NCBI GenBank assembly: GCA_025267735.1
Contig: CM046307.1
Coordinates: 47,969,395 to 48,033,394, forward strand
Direction of reading: 5' to 3'
Source: Mactra quadrangularis
Lineage: Eukaryota; Mollusca; Bivalvia; Venerida; Mactridae
DNA: 64,000 nucleotides
Position numbers and translations under genes: made by a program
The notes under the pieces: model-generated
The model's database searches: none
What the model was told of the DNA's origin: nothing
What the model saw: the letters and a program-made list of their open reading frames with translations, nothing else
Part shown: positions 1-42,267 of the stretch, piece after piece
Position numbering within the stretch: the first letter of the stretch is position 1
Layout of the letters: every line of letters starts with the position of its first letter

Positions 1-570
1 TTTTTCTCTGTGCAATAGGTCATTTCAGTATTAAAACATTCATTCGAGCTCAAAATTGTCAAACTAGTTCGAATTCTAACCCAACTTACATTTTATTACA
101 TTTTGACTTATTACATAACGTGTCGACATAGTCAACGCGAAATGTAATAAAATGTTCAAAATGTAATAATCTGTTAAATACAGGAGGAATACCTCAACAA
201 GAATTAAAATGTTATATCAGTTAAGACATATTTGTACCTTTAAATCGACAAATGTCGACAATATATGTATTTTGAACATATTTCAAAGTAATTTAGGATT
301 GGTTCTTAATTTCAAAATTTTATTAATTTTATTTCATTTTGCAACATCTAGTGCAAACGACTAAGTATGAAAAGGGAATACCTTTTTCTCAGTGCAAAAT
401 GTTATTTCGGTATTAAAACTTTCATTCAGGCACATAGTCAAAATCTCTGGAACACTAACCCAACTAACATTTATTACATTTTGATTTATTACATAACGTG
501 TCGACTTAGTCAACCCGAAATGTAATAAAATGTCAAAATGTAAAAAATGTTGAAATTGGCTGGACTACCT
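1..570. repeat. Direct duplication with palindromic AT-rich core
   Basis: Two similar units begin near 1 and 382, about 381 bases apart. Each starts with a 'tttttctc.gtgcaa' segment. Each then has a core in which 'ttttattacattttga' is followed, after a 'acataacgtgtcgac' spacer, by its near reverse complement 'tcaaaatgtaataa'. A third fragment of the core lies near 670-705. The structure is seen directly; that it is a fold-back or tandemly inserted mobile element is inference. The left edge may lie outside the window. Confidence 0.6.
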
Positions 571-936
571 TAAAATGTGTCAATTAATGATTAACATTTA
601 CTAAAAAAGCAATAATATATATACTGATAGTGTTTTACTGTGTTATATAAACTTTTATATAGATTTTAAATTTTATTACATTTTGAACTTTTATTACATA
701 ACGCGTTGCTACAAGGCTAGTTATACTCGACCAACCGAGCAGTTTTAAACGTTTTTATACTAAATACAAATGTATTTATCATCTTTTATATTAATTTTGT
801 CCGTTATAATGGATGCAAAAACTACTTTATGTAGTTTGATGCGCACAAAACCTAGGATTGACATGACACCTCTTTGAACGTACGTTCAATCATAAATCGA
901 AATCAAAGTCCAATTATATAGGTTTTTAAATGTACA

Positions 937-1205
937 GGCGCGTAGGAAGGATCTGAATATTAGGGCCGCAGATATGGTGGATACGGGAGGGGCGTCCCCT
1001 CCCGCCGGTCGAATTTTTTTCTAAATGTAAGCCTCTGAAACTCGATTTCTAGCACTTTCAGTACACCCTGTTTAAGAACAAATCTTTGTATTATAACGAG
1101 ACCTGAAGATGTTCAATATGTGTCATGAAAATTTTGCGGCTCCATTGCCGCTGCTTGCCGGAATATTGGGGCCGCGGCCGCTGCGGCCCCTGCTCCTACG
1201 CTCAA
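937..1205. mobile_element. Short terminal-inverted-repeat element
   Basis: The ends 'gcgcgtaggaa' and 'cctacgctc' are imperfect inverted repeats, and GC-rich inner segments ('gggccgcag', 'gcggcccct') also pair. The interior has no reading frame of note. It looks like a degraded non-autonomous DNA transposon. No target duplication was confirmed. Confidence 0.4.
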
Positions 1206-3404
1206 ACTTTGTATGATACATTTGCGCCTTAGTATAAATCCCATAGAAACCACATAAAGTCGCATTTTAATGCATCTAGTATTCGTTTATGAAAGGTCAA
1301 GAATAGCGAATATGCTTTTAAAGTTTTATCTAAAATTTTCTTGCTTTGTTGTAGAATTTAAATCGGGAGAACATTCCGCCATTTCGGACTAACGATCGAC
1401 ACGAATCACTGGCACCAGAGTTCTTAAACTCATTGTATATTTGAATATCTGCCGATATGATTATATTGCAAATTAAAACAACGGGCAACTGACAAAACGT
1501 AGACACGCCACACAACGAAACAACTTGGTTTAATTTACTTCTTTCAAAAATGGTGTTTTTCTAACGCTTGAATTTAACATGAGAAGAAAATAATGCTTCA
1601 TTATCGTCGTATATTTTAAAATGTTCATTTTTAGCACTACATTTAGTTATTACTTTGATAAGATCATAGGACCGGATAGGTTGTATTGAAAGTTGTTATA
1701 TAGTATAATCATATATATACCGCTTTGTCATAAAATATGTATATTTCTGTAGATGCATACATTTTTTGATATTTGTTTGATCGTTACATTACATGTGAAC
1801 CTTGAAGAACAAAAAATAACATGATAGAGATGATAAACGACCTTATACTAGTATGAAATTTGAAGTATAGTTGATGAAAAAGTACCAGTTTTTCACATAT
1901 TGAAATGCTTGTAACCCCGAACCTATAGTCGTCAGTCATTGGCGAAAGTGTGTTCCGCACACAAATATAAAAATTATGTCAACACAAGACCTACACAAAA
2001 ATGACTTTAAAATAAGTTATTAACCCTTATTCTATAACTGCAAAAATCAAGTCTACCAGAAAACTAAAAAAGATTCGATATAAATATAATAATATTTTTT
2101 ATTTGTAAATGTGACAATACGATGTATTTATTACGTATATACATGATATACACGAATGTCATTTTGAATAAGGTACGTATGTGTGTTTGTTTATATTGGT
2201 CTAAGGAAGCCATCTTCTAGTAAAAACTAATTAGAAAAGGCTCAGATAGACTACTTTAAATAACATCACTGTGTGTCACATGCACTCTTATCGCTAAATA
2301 AACAGCTAAGAGTTTTAATGCTAAAGTATACAGGAAAAAATATTTCGTACGTAGGATCCTTGACTCCTCTTGAAGTAAGAGTCATTTTATACTATAAAAC
2401 AGTTAACACCAAAACAAAAGAAAAAAATATGATAATTGCGAGTTTCTATCAATATCGCTGTTTTAATTGTCAAAGGCCTATACAAACTTTTGAACGATAC
2501 AAAATAGAGATAACGAACGACTACTCTGGATAAAAAATTCAAACACATGTGGGCGTGTAAATGGGCTGTAACTATAAATGTGTTTTGTCTAAATCCTAGA
2601 TAATTTATGTATTTAATCAAATTTAGGTTCAGTATATACACGAGTGAAGTCTCAATCAGTAGCTATTATAAAAATCATGTGTTATGCTAGCGCCAAGAAT
2701 CGATTGTTACTGAAACCCCTTTAGATGGTTGATGCCAAGTCTGCATGAATGGTTGATAAAAACAAATTCTAAAAATTAGCATAATAAAAAATGAATGGAC
2801 CAATGAAATCGCTGTTCTTAGACAACGCCTTCATGGATGATATTTTATGAAATTTGCATCTTGAAAAATATTATTAGAGACGTAATATGCCTATTAATAA
2901 ACCCAAACCTAATCCTAACCAAAGAAAGATTATGAAATAAAAGCAAATTGAACCGAGAATGAGTTACTCGGTCGATAATGAAGTAAATTGTCTTTTTAAT
3001 GAGTGCTTTCAGTACTTTGATTTAAATTACATTCGTACCCTAGCTGCTTTTTCAAAACATGGTTAAATGTGAATATTTGATAAAGACAAATCTCGGAAGC
3101 CATATTATTAAAAGTAGCGAAATTAAAAAACAATTCTATGAGAGTCAATGTATAAAAATATCAGTAACGGACACCGAAACATTCGATCCGCAGAATATAC
3201 TTTCATAGTGCGCGACCGGAAGTGAGTACGAAAAGTATTTGCTTTGCGCGTCCTTGACATTTTAGACAATAAACAACTTCGTTCCCGTAACTGGTCAGTG
3301 AACTCGGTGCGGTAAGAGAGTTAACGTAGGACTTATCTTATTTCGATAGTGTCATCACGTGAATTTCTCTCAGCTTTACTGAGAAACTTATTTCTACCGA
3401 AAAT
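1206..3404 (+). other. Upstream flank of GLDC
   Basis: AT-rich DNA with no coding segment that can be tied to a known family. The last 200 bases are less AT-rich and hold an ETS-like site, so the GLDC promoter and 5' untranslated region probably lie between about 3180 and 3404. No TATA box is obvious. The transcription start cannot be fixed from sequence. Confidence 0.4.
3215..3224 (+). promoter_or_regulatory. ETS/GABP (NRF-2)-like site upstream of GLDC
   Basis: The sequence accggaagtg matches the ETS-family core CCGGAAGT and lies about 180 bases before the GLDC start codon. Such sites are common in TATA-less promoters of nuclear genes for mitochondrial proteins. The match is seen; function is inferred. 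Confidence 0.4.
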
Positions 3405-32791
<29,387 letters not shown>

Positions 32792-33694
32792 CTTGTTTTA
32801 TACAGTATTTGTACACAGACTGTTGTATTGTGTAGTGTCACTATACACCATTGTTTTTATGAAAACTATCATATTATGAGAAAATGTGTCACTTTATAAC
32901 ATTTACTAAAAGTTTTACTTTACTAGTGTTATTCCTCTGATATTGTCGAGTTTTATAGTGTCTCTTTTCTTTGACATGACATTTCTGTGTATTTGAAAAT
33001 CTAATATTTGATGTAATTTTTGTTGATAGTCTATGGATATTTCAATCTACATCAGTACATGTGTGTAAATGTATTTTGTGCAAACAATTGTCTGAAATGA
33101 TATATTGTTAAATCTCATTGTTGTGAAATCTCATTGTTTTTATATTATTTATTCAATCTCAATATCTTTCAAATTCTCATTATTTACTCTAATGAAAATG
33201 AAATCTCTTTTTTTTGAAGTCTGGTTTATTCAGCAAAAAAATATTTGTTTAAAAAAACAACTCATTTTTAAATTGAATATTTTTTGTAAAATCTCATTGT
33301 ATTTTAAAAATCAACAATTTGTTTTTTTTCTAACCATGATGTTCCTAGAAAATCATTGAATGTCAATTTTCAGACAACTCTCCTTACAATGGGACTGATC
33401 TGATTATTTGAGTGAGTTTTCATACCACAAGTGCTTGAATTATTGTTCATCATAACTGTAAATCAATCGTCAAAATTTGTATTATTATTTTTCTTATCAG
33501 TTACTGTTAACTGATTGATAAGCATTAGCATTTTTTATTAGTATTTTATATTTAACATACGTAACTTAACATGATGTTGTTATGTTATGATTATTTGTAT
33601 GTGAACCCTTGTATTGTATGTTATCTAATCTGATCATTTTAGCCTTGGGATAATATTACAAAAACATTCTCCCCAAAAAAATCTACTTAAAGTA

Positions 33695-33850
33695 TTATTA
33701 AATTTTATTCATCTGTCAGTGGGGCATACTTTTACCCTTCTGAATTAAATCTAATTTTATCAATTGTGAGTACAAAAGTACTGTAGTGGGCTGTGAATAT
33801 TCAAATCAGTGAGGGTTAATGTATGCACCACTGACAGTTGAAAAAAAAAA
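33695..33850. mobile_element. Palindromic MITE, copy 2 of 4
   Basis: The ends 'ttcatctgtcagtgg' and 'accactgacagttga' are inverted repeats. The inside holds 'attcaaatcagtgagggtt' as in the other copies. If the polyadenylation signals beyond it are used, this element is carried in the GLDC mRNA and could form a hairpin. Confidence 0.6.
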
Positions 33851-34128
33851 CAATAGCATTTTAGATAGTTTTTTTAATATGACTTTGTGGTTATAAGATT
33901 ATATTTCTTCTTGTTTGTAGTTCTAATTTTACCTTCACTTGAGTGAGCAGTCACTTGTATTATGCAAAACATTGACTTCAGTAGCCAAGAAAAATATTTC
34001 CAACATTCAGCTTAGTTCTGATTTACTGATTTTTAAACATCATTCTGAAACAAACATCTTTTGTGTTTTCCTGTCTAACACAGACTTGACTGTAATGGGT
34101 CATTACAAAACTAGTCTAACTTAATGTA

Positions 34129-34328
34129 AATAAAGAAGGAATTGAACTAGTTTTTAACTGAACCAGCTATAATGTGGTAAGTTGCTTTTATAGTATGTCA
34201 ATATTAACCTAAGCTTGAACTATGTAATTATAATAATTACACGCTTCTCTTACATTAAATTGTGAGTTCCAGTATGCCTGAATACGTTTATACATGTGTT
34301 TGTAACATTCCCTGAGACTATAAATAAA
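34129..34328 (+). terminator. Candidate GLDC polyadenylation signals
   Basis: AATAAA occurs at 34129-34134 and again at 34323-34328, each in AT-rich sequence on the GLDC strand. They are the nearest canonical hexamers noticed after the stop codon. Use of either is inferred. Confidence 0.4.
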
Positions 34329-34894
34329 AATGGCATGTTATTGTACTTTAATTTTGGACACATAAGTTTTGGGGGGAAACACGTAAGTCCGCAATATTGT
34401 GGCACAGTTTCAAATATTTATTCTTATGAAAACAAAATTAATTGTTCAGTTCGTGTATTTTGCTGAAAGCTTCTGATCAAGCGCGATTTACAAGCGAAGA
34501 CAAAAATAGATTGTAAATACTGAGTTTAATATATTCTTGCATGAAGGTCAAGCTCAGGTTAATATTGTCTGACTATACAAACAACCATCAATATTGTGTT
34601 GTTATATAAAATCTGATTGGTGCGTAGTTGGTTGTTAAGACACATTCATTGTCATCATTTTTGTATATTATACATTATAACAGTATTAAAGTGCTAGCTT
34701 TATTTTAAAGGTTTTATTTTGCTATTGCCTGACATATTTTACCTGACAGTCATATTCTAATGACAGTCAAATTATCAATGGAGTGCAGCCTGATTTTATT
34801 TTTCATCTGCTGTGGGGGACACACAAACTGGGGTAGGCAGCTGGCGGCAAGATAGCCTGACATTTGATCCCATGAAATATAGCAGATAAATAAT

Positions 34895-35105
34895 ACAGCA
34901 GGGCTCGTCAAATTCTCATTCTTGTACCCAGGGGCCATCAAGATTCTCAATCTTGATAGCCCCTGACAACGAGAATGGTGACAATCTAGATTTTGGTGCG
35001 GTCAACTTGTTACTGCTAGTAAACATTTGGTTCAGTCAAGTAAAATGTATAGCTGGTTGTCCAACCGGGCAACCTACATTAAAAGTTAATGTTGATCCTT
35101 GTACA
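34895..35105. mobile_element. Diverged inverted-repeat element
   Basis: It begins 'cagggctcgtcaaattctca' and later carries 'ctggttgtccaaccgggc', 'aacctacattaaaagttaatgt'. The same phrases recur near 12900-13135, 15700, 29985-30090 and 39990-40140, so this is one scattered, decayed family. It lies between GLDC and MRPL24. Confidence 0.4.
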
Positions 35106-37890
35106 GGCTATTACATTTGTGTTAATACAACATTCACTGCTTTCATGTGAAGTCTTGTAACTTTTCACAAAAGTAATCTAAGTAGTCCAACGGATTGTAT
35201 CTAAATTTAAAAATAGACCTGTATCAGGTCAAAGGTTGTTGGACTATACTAACATTATGTAACCATGTATATATTTGTTGACAGTATTAATTCTATAACA
35301 AAATCATTGATTGGTAATTATTCATCAATTAATAAATCAAAGTATTGAATAATATTCAATAATACAGTTATTAACAATCTAATAGTATATCATGGGTGAA
35401 AGTTTTCAGTATTAAATTTGAGTTCTAAATTTTGTTAAAAAATTACACAATTTATATGAAATCTTCCTTTTTCAGTATTTTGAAAGTAGGTTTTCAGTAT
35501 TTTCCAAACTTTTAACTTCCACCCATATATCTTCCATTCATGTAGACCCATTGTGAAACCAATGTTTATACTTCAGCATTATTTTCATCATTATGTTATA
35601 TATTTAATTAATTTAGATTCATTTATTTACTGCGGAATATATGTATCTGTACAAAACTAGTCCATGTCCTTCTTTATTAGCCAGATTTTTCAATGAAAAA
35701 ATTCCCCTAATAGTTTGGCGAAAACACGGGCGGGCGGTTGGGCGGACGATGTCATTAACAATTGTGTTAAAGTTTTTAATTTAGCATATATTTTTACCAT
35801 TTATTGTTAGATCTTTATGAAACTTCATACATAAATAATATACCATGTGATAAACAGAATTAGAAAGTAACCACAACTCTACCTTGCTTTATTATGGATT
35901 ATTTCCCTTTGTAATTTTTGCATTAAAGTTTTTAAATCTGTGGTTTCCACATTACATTTCTTGTTTTCATGTAGTTGGACTAGTTTTTTACTGACACATA
36001 GACATATTACTTGAATAATTATCATAGCTTTAACCTTTAAGATCAATTTATGCAACAATAGGAAAATATGGTTGATCATGATGAATGTTTACTTGTGTTA
36101 AATGTAATGTTAGAGTCAGTAAAACATTCCATATCTTCATTGCTGACCTGTTAAACCATGCTTACATTTCACAACAAAATTGTGCTATGATTTTTAGTAA
36201 CAGTAAATACATGTGTATCTTCAAATCAGGAAAATTGTGGATTAATTACAGTTAAACCCCTTCCATGAGGATATTTTTTCTTATAGGAATTTTTTTTGTC
36301 CCAAAATATTGTTTTTCTATAAATTTTGCTTATAGAACCCCTTCAATATCATAACCACAGTACACTTAGGCACCAAGCTAGTCTTGTGACGAGGGTTTTT
36401 ATGGTAGTATGACTTCATTTATATAATCATACATGTATAGTAAAATTCCTGCTGTGATTTGACCTATAAAATGTGTTATAACAGCGTTAAACCCAACAAC
36501 AAAAATCAAATTCATTCATATCCATTTTTAAGAAATATATTAATTCATAAAAGCATTTCGTCGTCGAAAAACTCATTTTTTTCTTACATGAAAATATTGT
36601 GTGGATGCATTCAATGATTTGGTCATAAAGACTATATATTGATGTGTCAGGGCAAAAATAGTCTAACTACATGTAAATAAGGAAGGATGTAGACTAGTTT
36701 TGCACTAACCCATAAAAATCATGTTTAACATAAAGCTAATGAATATGCAAATTAGTCATACTATGAGGGCTTAGGTATTTTCCACATAAAGATAAAAGTG
36801 ATGTATTATAATGATATCTGTAGCTGGGGATTGTTCTAGGTACTCATAAGATATTGTTAATCGATCATATACATTATAACATGTGTATATTATGTTTTGT
36901 TGAAATAAAACATTTTTCTTTAATAACTTGTTTTCTCGTTTTAATATCGTCATTGAAAGCATTGATTTTATTCAACTTTCAGTGGCACATACATCAACTA
37001 TGCTGATTTAAGTACACAATTACTGATAATGAGTACAGAAATACTGTTGCCAGTATTTAAATCAGCAAGGTTTACGTATGTGCCACTGACATTTGATAAA
37101 ATTTAATCAATAGGTTGATGAACAATATGTATTATCTTACATGTAGATTGATAGCAAGTTCAGATTTCATGCCATAGAGTTGCAGGCTTATTGCAAAACA
37201 GCTTTTTTTAATTTAAAAAAAAAGAGTGAGTTACAACCGTTATGCGCTAAGCCCTTGAAGTGTTTTAACTAAACTGATACACCACCAATCTGATTAAAAC
37301 CCCGTCTAAAATTCATTGATTGTTAAATAATACATCTGACAAGGCCACAGTATGGGTTACTTTCAGCTGACAATTGCTGATATGATATTCATGATACAAC
37401 TTGACACAAATTGTACAGCTGCAGACTACTGTCACAAGGTGAGAAAAATATCTCGTCTGATCAGGCTCTAACTGAGGATTCAAAGCTTACAAAGCAAGTA
37501 CTCTTCCAAATGAGCTATCCCACCACTTACATATCCTTCTAACCAAAATATGAACTAGTAACAATAGTATGTTTTTTCTCAACTATAAAAACTTGAATAA
37601 TTTCATAGTGAATGAATGCATAATATTTACACTTGAGGCATCATCATAAGTAAAAAATCCTGACTATGTGACTATATACGACATAAACAGCACTACTCAA
37701 TCATAATACACATGTTTGGAAAATCACAAATGTAAGAAGACGATAATTTTAACATGCGAATTCACAGTAAAATTATTCATGTTTTGACAGTTGAGAAAGA
37801 AACAAACTATACGCTGACACAAGGAAATATACAAAAGTCATATCATACATGGGATACCCCAAAAAAATAAAATATAAAACAAGTGTATAA
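35106..37890. other. Intergenic region between the GLDC and MRPL24 3' ends
   Basis: AT-rich, with no recognisable gene. It holds a MITE copy (36964-37107), a weak tRNA-like SINE head on the minus strand near 37475-37530, and a short fragment near 35680-35760 with 'cgggcgggcggttgggcgg' that resembles Helitron-like ends. Nothing else is supportable. Confidence 0.5.
36964..37107. mobile_element. Palindromic MITE, copy 3 of 4 (best preserved)
   Basis: The left arm 'ttttattcaactttcagtgg' plus 'cacatac' is matched by the right arm 'gtatgtgccactgacatt' plus 'gataaaat'. A second inner pair uses 'ctgatttaagtac' and 'gtatttaaatcagcaa'. The whole unit can fold into one long hairpin. Confidence 0.7.
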
Positions 37891-37905
37891 GCATCTTTTA
37901 AACAT

Positions 37906-37911
37906 TTTATT
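37906..37911 (-). terminator. MRPL24 polyadenylation signal
   Basis: On the minus strand AATAAA lies about 32 bases after the MRPL24 stop codon, a normal spacing for a short 3' untranslated region. Confidence 0.7.
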
Positions 37912-37942
37912 AAGATCCTAGGACAATTATACAAACAATATA

Positions 37943-40900
37943 TTAATACCAATAACTTCTTTTTTTACGTGGTCTAGACTCTACACCCATCTCATCTAAT
38001 ATATCTTGTTCAAATGTTTTCTGTTGGGGTTTATATGTTACTTTTTGTAAATTAGCATCTGTTGTATTTTTACCTTTAGCTGAAAGTAGAACAAATCAAA
38101 CATGAGATATTTAAACAGATCTGAGTACATGGTAACAGGCAAAATTATCAACTAGCATGACTATACAATAAGGGACTTTAGTCAGTTATTTCCCCTTATA
38201 TACTCTTCAAATAGGTAGGTCCAATTAGTTGGATTACTCGGATTTTACCCTTACTTTTCAATGTCCATTTGCCAAAATTAATCTTAAATAACTTTTTTGT
38301 AAATCATTTAATTTGTTTGATAATCAAGCTAAGAACTTTTAAGGTATAGAACTATCTAAATTTTATCACTTCTGTAAATATCTTTATTAACAAGAAAGAT
38401 ATTAAATGAAATATTTTGTTATCCTTATATAGGAATTCAATGATAAAATCCGAGGATTCCAATTGTAGAACCTACTTACCAATTGGATTGCTTTCGATTT
38501 TATCAGGGAAAGATAACTGACTAAAATCACTTATTTGTAATTTTCACCAGCCCAAATAAATTTTCACTTGTTTTGAGCTTTGGGCTAATGGTTTAAGACA
38601 ATTATTGTTATGACGCTAAATTCACAATTTGAATGACCGGGGCTATAGCAAAATATCTAAAAACAAATTAAGAACCAAAGACTAACAAAAATATAACTAT
38701 CAAGACAAGTAATAAGCACGGTTCGACACAGTGTCCCAGTATTCCGAGGACCCCAAAAACTTAGAAGGTACCCCTGTAATTTTACCTACGAGATTCTGTA
38801 GGATCACTGAAAAATTTCACGGTGCTTATGAGGATTTGAGTTTCCATAAACTGTTTATCACAATTTGCACCTGCCCAACAGTATTCATAGTTTACTTTTA
38901 TAAGAGGAATCCCTAATGATACGGAAGAATCTCAGAATTACTGAATAAGGATTCCTCTGGGATCCCTGTCAACACAGTTTAGAGTCAAACCATGGTAATA
39001 AAATAATTATAAACATAACATACATAGTGTAGATTTACTATAGACATGATCTTCCCATGTTTCTCTATGTAATTGAGGTATAGGTATAGTACGTCCACTT
39101 CTTACACTAACTCTAACCTCTTCACCATCTTCTGTATATCTCCATTCAAAATCTGTAGCTCGTCTAGAGAAGTAGAAATGATTTATGTAAGAAATCAATA
39201 TGAATGTTGATACTAGTTTATTTTAACTCGATTGTGAAACAAGTTTATACAATTAAGATTAATCACTTTTGAGACTGCTTCCTTGTCCACCAGAGCTGAG
39301 CTAGTAGGATGAAATTTCTTGCTCATGGAAACATCTTTGGATGGGATTCAAAATGAATATGAGTTAAAAATTAAAAATTTTAAAGAAAATCTTATATGCA
39401 TAACTGTGACATAAAAAGTGTTTCTTTAATACTTTGCAGTTAAATGTGGTGTTATCCGTAGAAAATATATGATGAAAATATAATATATAATATTAATATA
39501 ATATATATATTTTCATTTTAATATAACATCCAAGGGCCCTTTTTGAAAGGAAATGGCAACAAAGATAATATCCACAAAGAGGATAAAAATTTTAAGGAAT
39601 ATTTCTTTCTTTATTATTATTGAAGAGTGCAATTGTTGAAGAAATATATTCCTGAGCGATGGAAAAAAAACGTGTTTTGGGAGGAGAATGGGATCCCACT
39701 TTAGGCCCAAAAATGGCCAGAAACAAACATTGTATAATATCACTTACAAATCTGAGGGATCCACAAGTTTAACTTCATGTGTAACTAGCAATGGTTTTTC
39801 AGTGGGTAAATAATTTTTTGATGGAGAAAGATTAGCTGGATTTTGATCATATATTTCCCTCCATTCCTATAAACAGAACAAATTATAACAACATTATAGT
39901 TAGAAAGTATAGAATAATATATACACAAGCTAAAACCTCTCCCTCTTCATACAAAACAAACCTGTATTCAGAAAGTTAATATTTAAGCAAGGCTTATTGA
40001 TTTTTAAAGTAGGTTGTCCAGTTTGACAACCTGCTATAGAGTTCTCTTGCCAAAAACAAAATTTTATTAATAATAACTAGTTGCCTTTACCACAGTACAA
40101 GTCATCAGTGACAAGAGGACAACCTTTATTGTTGAACCCTGGTTAAGTTGTTATAAGATAAAATGCAAGAAATTGTTCTCAGCTAGTTTCTTTTTCTACA
40201 TTTTATAAACGTAACATTATAAAACTTTAACCTGAGCTCAGAAATTAGTAGTTTATAATGAAGCAAGATGTAAAATATGATAGCCCTTAACCTCAGGTTT
40301 TTAGGAAGATATAATATTTTATCTTACCTCGTACAGAATACTCGTTTTTCATTGGCCGAGAGCGGTCACGTGCTGACCATGTATTATCCCATTTTAGGTC
40401 AGTAGATTCTAATATCCAGTCAGTAACAAAATTTATAAATGATAGCGCCGACGAAACCTTATTTTTCTACTCCAAAATTAATTCGGGTAAGATAAATTCG
40501 TTACACAGTCAGTTACTGACCGGATACGGTGTGATACCAGGTCAGTGAATAAATATTGGGTGAGAGCGTAGCTCGAACCCAATATTAATTTACTGACCCG
40601 GTATCACACCGTATCCGGTCAGTAACTGACTGTGTAACTAATAATGTCCCTTAGGGTGTGACCAATTTTGACTCAAAAGGAATAACTTAAGAACAACTTA
40701 GTAGAGAACCTCTAGAATATGATGCTATTTGTCATGATAACCATATTTACTGACTTGCAATGCCCAACAAATCATCCATCTCAACACAATAGCTCAAGTG
40801 AGCTAAAAAAAGAGCAGTATATAATACATTATACTTACAACATGTAAACCTCTAACAAAGCACCAATTTCTTTCTTTTATAACTTCACAAACTTCACCAA

Positions 40901-42239
40901 CTTTACCTTTGTCTCTACCAACCATTATTTCTACCTGTAATAATCAAATGTTTACAAAATAGTTGTCCTACATGTATCCTACAGTCACTGCATTAACCAA
41001 CCAGTTCACCGCCCAGGACAGTGAACATAAACTTTGACTAGAGAAAATTATTTATTTCATTTACATGTAATTAATGAATCACTTTCTATTATTGTTATAA
41101 TGTTAAGCATGGTGAATTGAGCCAGTGCTAAAAGAAAATTCATAACAATGATATTTTGTACTGAACTGCACGCATTTCATTTGTTGAGAGTAAGTCATGT
41201 GGAGCTCTGTTAATAGCATTCTTTTCTAAACTATGTAGATATGACCTTATTATTAATTCCATCAGAAAAAAATACTTTCTTAATTATGATATAAATATAC
41301 AACAGCTGAATTCATTTTCATAGTAATAGCATTTTAGCATGGAATATCTTATATAAATATATACTCCATCATAAGAGCCATTTTTTTATTGAAATGGTGA
41401 AAAAATCTGGACTCTTAGCAATTAGGTGGGTCAGATGAGCAACTACAAAAGAAACTATTTATAAGGATGGCCCTAATAGATTTCATAAATTAAATACAAT
41501 GAAAACTAATACATACATAATCACCAAGAAATATAAACCATTTTTTGATAGGTTTAACAAGTGGCATTCTACCATATTTTTGTCTCATTGCAGACATTGT
41601 TGTCATAGGTAAATATTCATCATAATACCATTTATGTTCTGTTGTCTTTCTATAACCTACTAGAGGTTTATACACTTCTGGACCCTGACAATAGTAAACA
41701 AAAAATATATTTTTTACAATAATCATCAGACACTCAACAATTTATCACTGGACAGAATGTTCTGTGATGATCAAAATTTTTCAAAATTGAATCAAGACTT
41801 AAAGAAACATAGACATTTCACATATCTTAATGAATTGACAAAAATACATTAAGCCAATTAATCAGTCTTTTTTTAGTTTTTGTAGATTTTTGGTAGCCCA
41901 ACAGAAATTGCCCAGGCATTGGACACCCACTAATTTCATAGGCTGCAATTTAATTTGTTTTTGGATAACAACAACTTGCAGCATCAACATATATAGTAAA
42001 AAATCAAATGGTTTTATTGCCACTAATTCTATAAGAATGAGCTGAAAAAATGTATGTGAACCGACAAGCTTAGTTTATTTAAAGTGACTTGTTAGCCATA
42101 CAAAATTTGCAGCAAACAAAAAACTTACCCTAACATACTCTTTTTCACGGTTTAAATATCTTTGCCAATATTTAAACTCTTCACCTCTACCCTCATATTT
42201 TGGTAACTTCTTCTTGAATACAATCCTGGTTATTCTCAT
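37943..42239 (-). CDS. MRPL24: Large ribosomal subunit protein uL24m (mitochondrial ribosomal protein L24); six coding exons
   Basis: Component of the mitochondrial large ribosomal subunit; bacterial L24 is an early assembly protein that binds 23S rRNA. Coding exons in transcript order: 42239-42129, 41684-41517, 40934-40839, 39866-39748, 39163-39039, 38079-37943. All junctions are GT-AG with matching phases, giving 756 bases and 251 residues; human MRPL24 is about 216. The N-terminus ([17 protein letters not shown]) is basic. A KOW motif occupies about residues 94-112 ([15 protein letters not shown]), followed by [32 protein letters not shown] and the C-terminal QDILDEMG...YWY match animal MRPL24. 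The start is the first ATG after the exon 2 acceptor and has A at -3. A non-coding first exon ends at 44365. It is transcribed toward GLDC. It appears intact. Confidence 0.95.
38719..38994 (+). mobile_element. Dispersed repeat, copy 3 of 3
   Basis: It begins 'ttcgacacagtgtcccag' and ends 'gagtcaaaccatgg', giving short inverted ends. The central 'ggatcactgaaaaatttcac' and 'aatccctaatgatacgg' match the copies at 5941 and 16365. It lies in the last intron of MRPL24, just downstream of the penultimate exon. Confidence 0.55.
40500..40638. repeat. Long near-perfect inverted repeat
   Basis: The 39 bases at 40500-40538 are the exact reverse complement of 40600-40638. The inner 23 bases of each arm also pair with few mismatches, leaving a loop of about 15 bases. 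In MRPL24 intron RNA this would make a hairpin of roughly 60 base pairs. It is probably a young MITE or the core of one. Confidence 0.85.
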
Positions 42240-42267
42240 TTTGATTGGTGGCTGTATTGCTTTCTAT

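Larger units (their letters stand above)
32792..34360 (+). other. GLDC 3' untranslated region (probable)
   Basis: AT-rich sequence after the GLDC stop with no convincing reading frame. AATAAA-type signals are at 34129-34134 and 34323-34328. If either is used, the untranslated region is about 1.35-1.55 kb and includes the palindromic MITE at 33695-33850. Confidence 0.45.

Noticed and set aside
2273..2641. Overlapping frames on both strands upstream of GLDC
   Set aside because: They are short, AT-driven, use a non-ATG start on one strand, and have no recognisable domain.
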